A DNA stretch of 64,000 bases. Source: Alistipes sp. Its GTDB lineage: Bacteria; Bacteroidota; Bacteroidia; Bacteroidales; Rikenellaceae. The position numbers and the translations under genes were made by a program. The notes under the pieces were generated by a model. That model saw only the letters and a list, made by a program, of their open reading frames with translations. It made no database searches and had not been told where the DNA came from. The stretch covers positions 1-64,000 of the forward strand of contig JAFTVX010000004.1 in assembly GCA_017465575.1 (NCBI GenBank), written 5' to 3'. Below, in pieces: positions 62,863 to 64,000 of the stretch (positions are counted from its first letter, which is position 1; each line of letters begins with the position of its first letter).

Positions 62863-63008
62863 TCGAGTCCCCTACGCACCGCCAAGAAAGATGATCGAAA
62901 GGTCATCTTTTTTTGTTTATACGCGAGAGGTGTAGAGCTGCGCTCTATTGCGACAGATGCTTGATGGTCGAAGTGTGCAAGCCCACCTACCACCAAGCAT
63001 CTGTCGTA
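62863..63008. repeat. Direct repeat copy 2 (tRNA-Asp 3' end remnant)
   Basis: Starts TCGAGTCCCCTACGCACCGC as in the tRNA, but no tRNA 5' half precedes it. Between the copies lies a GAGCCGATA/TATCGGCTC hairpin (62784-62848). Confidence 0.9.
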
Positions 63009-63042
63009 AATTTAAGTGGAGAACAAAAATACTATACACTCC

Positions 63043-63113
63043 GTCATTGCGAGGAATTGCATTTTGTAGCGGTAGTGATACCTTGTAGAGTCTATGCAAT
63101 TCCGTGGCAATCT
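63043..63113. repeat. Palindromic dispersed-type repeat
   Basis: GTCATTGC.AGGAATTGCA at the left, TGCAATTCC.TGGCAATCT at the right, an imperfect fold-back. The sequence to about 63240 has further GC-rich fold-backs and no gene. Confidence 0.65.
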
Positions 63114-63318
63114 ACCATTGTCAACGACCTTGCTGATACCGCAACCTACCGCCCATAAACAGCGGTAGATCCCCACGGTCGGGCATAGATGCAAATCGCA
63201 CCCCGACCCTCACGGTTGCCCTCCCTCGGGATGACGAGTTGATTATTATTTCTGTGATTTTTTTATCCCCACTGTAATTTGCAAGTGATCCGATTTTTTT
63301 TGACACTTATTGTCATTG

Positions 63319-63343
63319 GTTTGCGAAATTATTACTACCTTTA
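63319..63343 (+). promoter_or_regulatory. Promoter of the WYL regulator
   Basis: GGTTTG, about 17 bases, then TACCTTTA, near the consensus, about 20 bases before the start codon. Confidence 0.55.
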
Positions 63344-63363
63344 CATATCTAAATCGAAGATAT

Positions 63364-64000
63364 ATGGATCAGCCGAAGTTGGAGCGTATGTTGCGCCTGA
63401 TGAAACTAATGACGGGTAATGTGAATTACTCCGTTAACGACCTTGCCGAGCGATTGGATACATCGTATCGCTCGATATATCGCTATATCGAGACCTTCAA
63501 GGATGCAGGTTTTGTGGTGCATAAGCTCGATGGCGGCATCTACAAGCTTGGCAAGGAGAGCCGATATTTTCAAGATATCTCGCAGTTGGTGCATTTTACG
63601 GATGAGGAGGCGCATATTGTAAATCAACTTATTGCTGGTCTGGATGATAGCAATATGTTGAAGCAGAATCTTCGCCGTAAGCTTAGTTCGGTATACAACT
63701 GCACCTCGATGGCAAATAGCATCGTTAAGGGCAAGAATGCAACGAATGTCAACTACCTTATCGAGGCTATAGAGAATCATCGTCAGGTGGTGTTGCACGA
63801 CTACGCCTCGGCGAATACTGGCTGTCGTGACCGTCTTGTCGAACCCTTTGGCTTTACGACCAACTATGTGCAGTTGTGGTGCTTTGAGCCCGAAAGCGGA
63901 ATGAACAAACTCTTTAATACGGCGCGAATCGGCGATGTGGAGATATTAAATACGGAGTGGTCGTATGAGGCGGAGCATCGTGAGGGACATATCGACATCT
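63364..64000 (+). CDS. WYL-domain transcriptional regulator (cut by right edge)
   Basis: 212 residues visible. N-terminal winged helix (MLRLMKLMTGNVNYSVNDLA, then RLDTSYRSIYRYIETFKDAG) followed by the WYL-type ligand/nucleic-acid-binding region (YLIEAIENHRQVVLHDYASA, RLVEPFGFTTNY). Such proteins often respond to DNA damage or phage-related signals; the partner genes lie outside. Located after a tRNA and a duplicated attachment-like sequence, so it may be the first gene of another accessory block. Confidence 0.85.
   Translation, partial: MDQPKLERMLRLMKLMTGNVNYSVNDLAERLDTSYRSIYRYIETFKDAGFVVHKLDGGIYKLGKESRYFQDISQLVHFTDEEAHIVNQLIAGLDDSNMLKQNLRRKLSSVYNCTSMANSIVKGKNATNVNYLIEAIENHRQVVLHDYASANTGCRDRLVEPFGFTTNYVQLWCFEPESGMNKLFNTARIGDVEILNTEWSYEAEHREGHIDI

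Overview
The window is Bacteroidota DNA, most likely order Bacteroidales and plausibly Alistipes or a relative. The evidence is the -7/-33 promoter pattern (TTG or TTTG, 19-21 bases, then TAnnTTTG), many SusE/F-like, BACON and DUF4988 lipoproteins, the succinate-to-propionate gene set, a fused gamma-alpha 2-oxoacid:ferredoxin oxidoreductase with pyruvate phosphate dikinase, a long-tailed S16 protein, and a CTn-type integrase. Genus is inference. Core genes are near 50-58% GC in hand-counted samples; several accessory blocks are much AT-richer.

Layout. 1-9.8 kb: the end of an integrated element abutting a tRNA-Phe-like gene. It holds a large terminase (cut by the window edge), a DUF5675 protein, a three-gene restriction-modification or defence cassette (methylase-like subunit; GIY-YIG-like/helicase/Eco57I-type methylase fusion of 1318 residues; HNH-like protein), an unknown small protein, a structured RNA, a histone H1-like protein and a tyrosine recombinase. 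10-14 kb: paired small lipoproteins, a TPR/HTH membrane regulator, then a kilobase of repeats and an HNH endonuclease. 14-20 kb: korA-korB and ppdK. 20-23 kb: rpsP-rimM-folE-mnmA. 23-32 kb: small heat-shock protein, membrane proteins, a long co-directional run (trkA, deoxynucleoside kinase, RNA methyltransferase, MerR regulator, Nif3-like, zinc-ribbon protein) and panC-panD. 32-43 kb: a large collagen-repeat lipoprotein, M16 protease, iron alcohol dehydrogenase, dicarboxylate/amino-acid symporter, sirtuin and L,D-transpeptidase. 43-47 kb: a structured RNA followed by small envelope proteins. 45.8-52 kb: meaB facing mce and a sodium-pumping methylmalonyl-CoA decarboxylase operon. 52-59 kb: 11-bp tandem arrays, mutS, another copy of the structured RNA and a type II restriction-modification pair. 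59-64 kb: RecD-like helicase, DUF3822-rsmD, tRNA-Asp with a duplicated 3' end, and a WYL regulator cut by the right edge.

The most interesting signal is a structured RNA family present three times (about 7.9, 43.2 and 56.4 kb). The copies share one architecture (short hairpin, ACATATT, second hairpin, then a three-tier nested stem with an A-rich internal loop and a GG(G)TT bulge), while the paired bases differ and co-vary. Each lies just upstream of, and on the same strand as, an unrelated accessory gene: a 70-residue element protein, a DUF6567 lipoprotein and a cytosine methyltransferase. Other repeat systems (a terminal-inverted-repeat element forming stop codons, 10-bp and 11-bp phased repeats, short palindrome clusters) are recorded separately.
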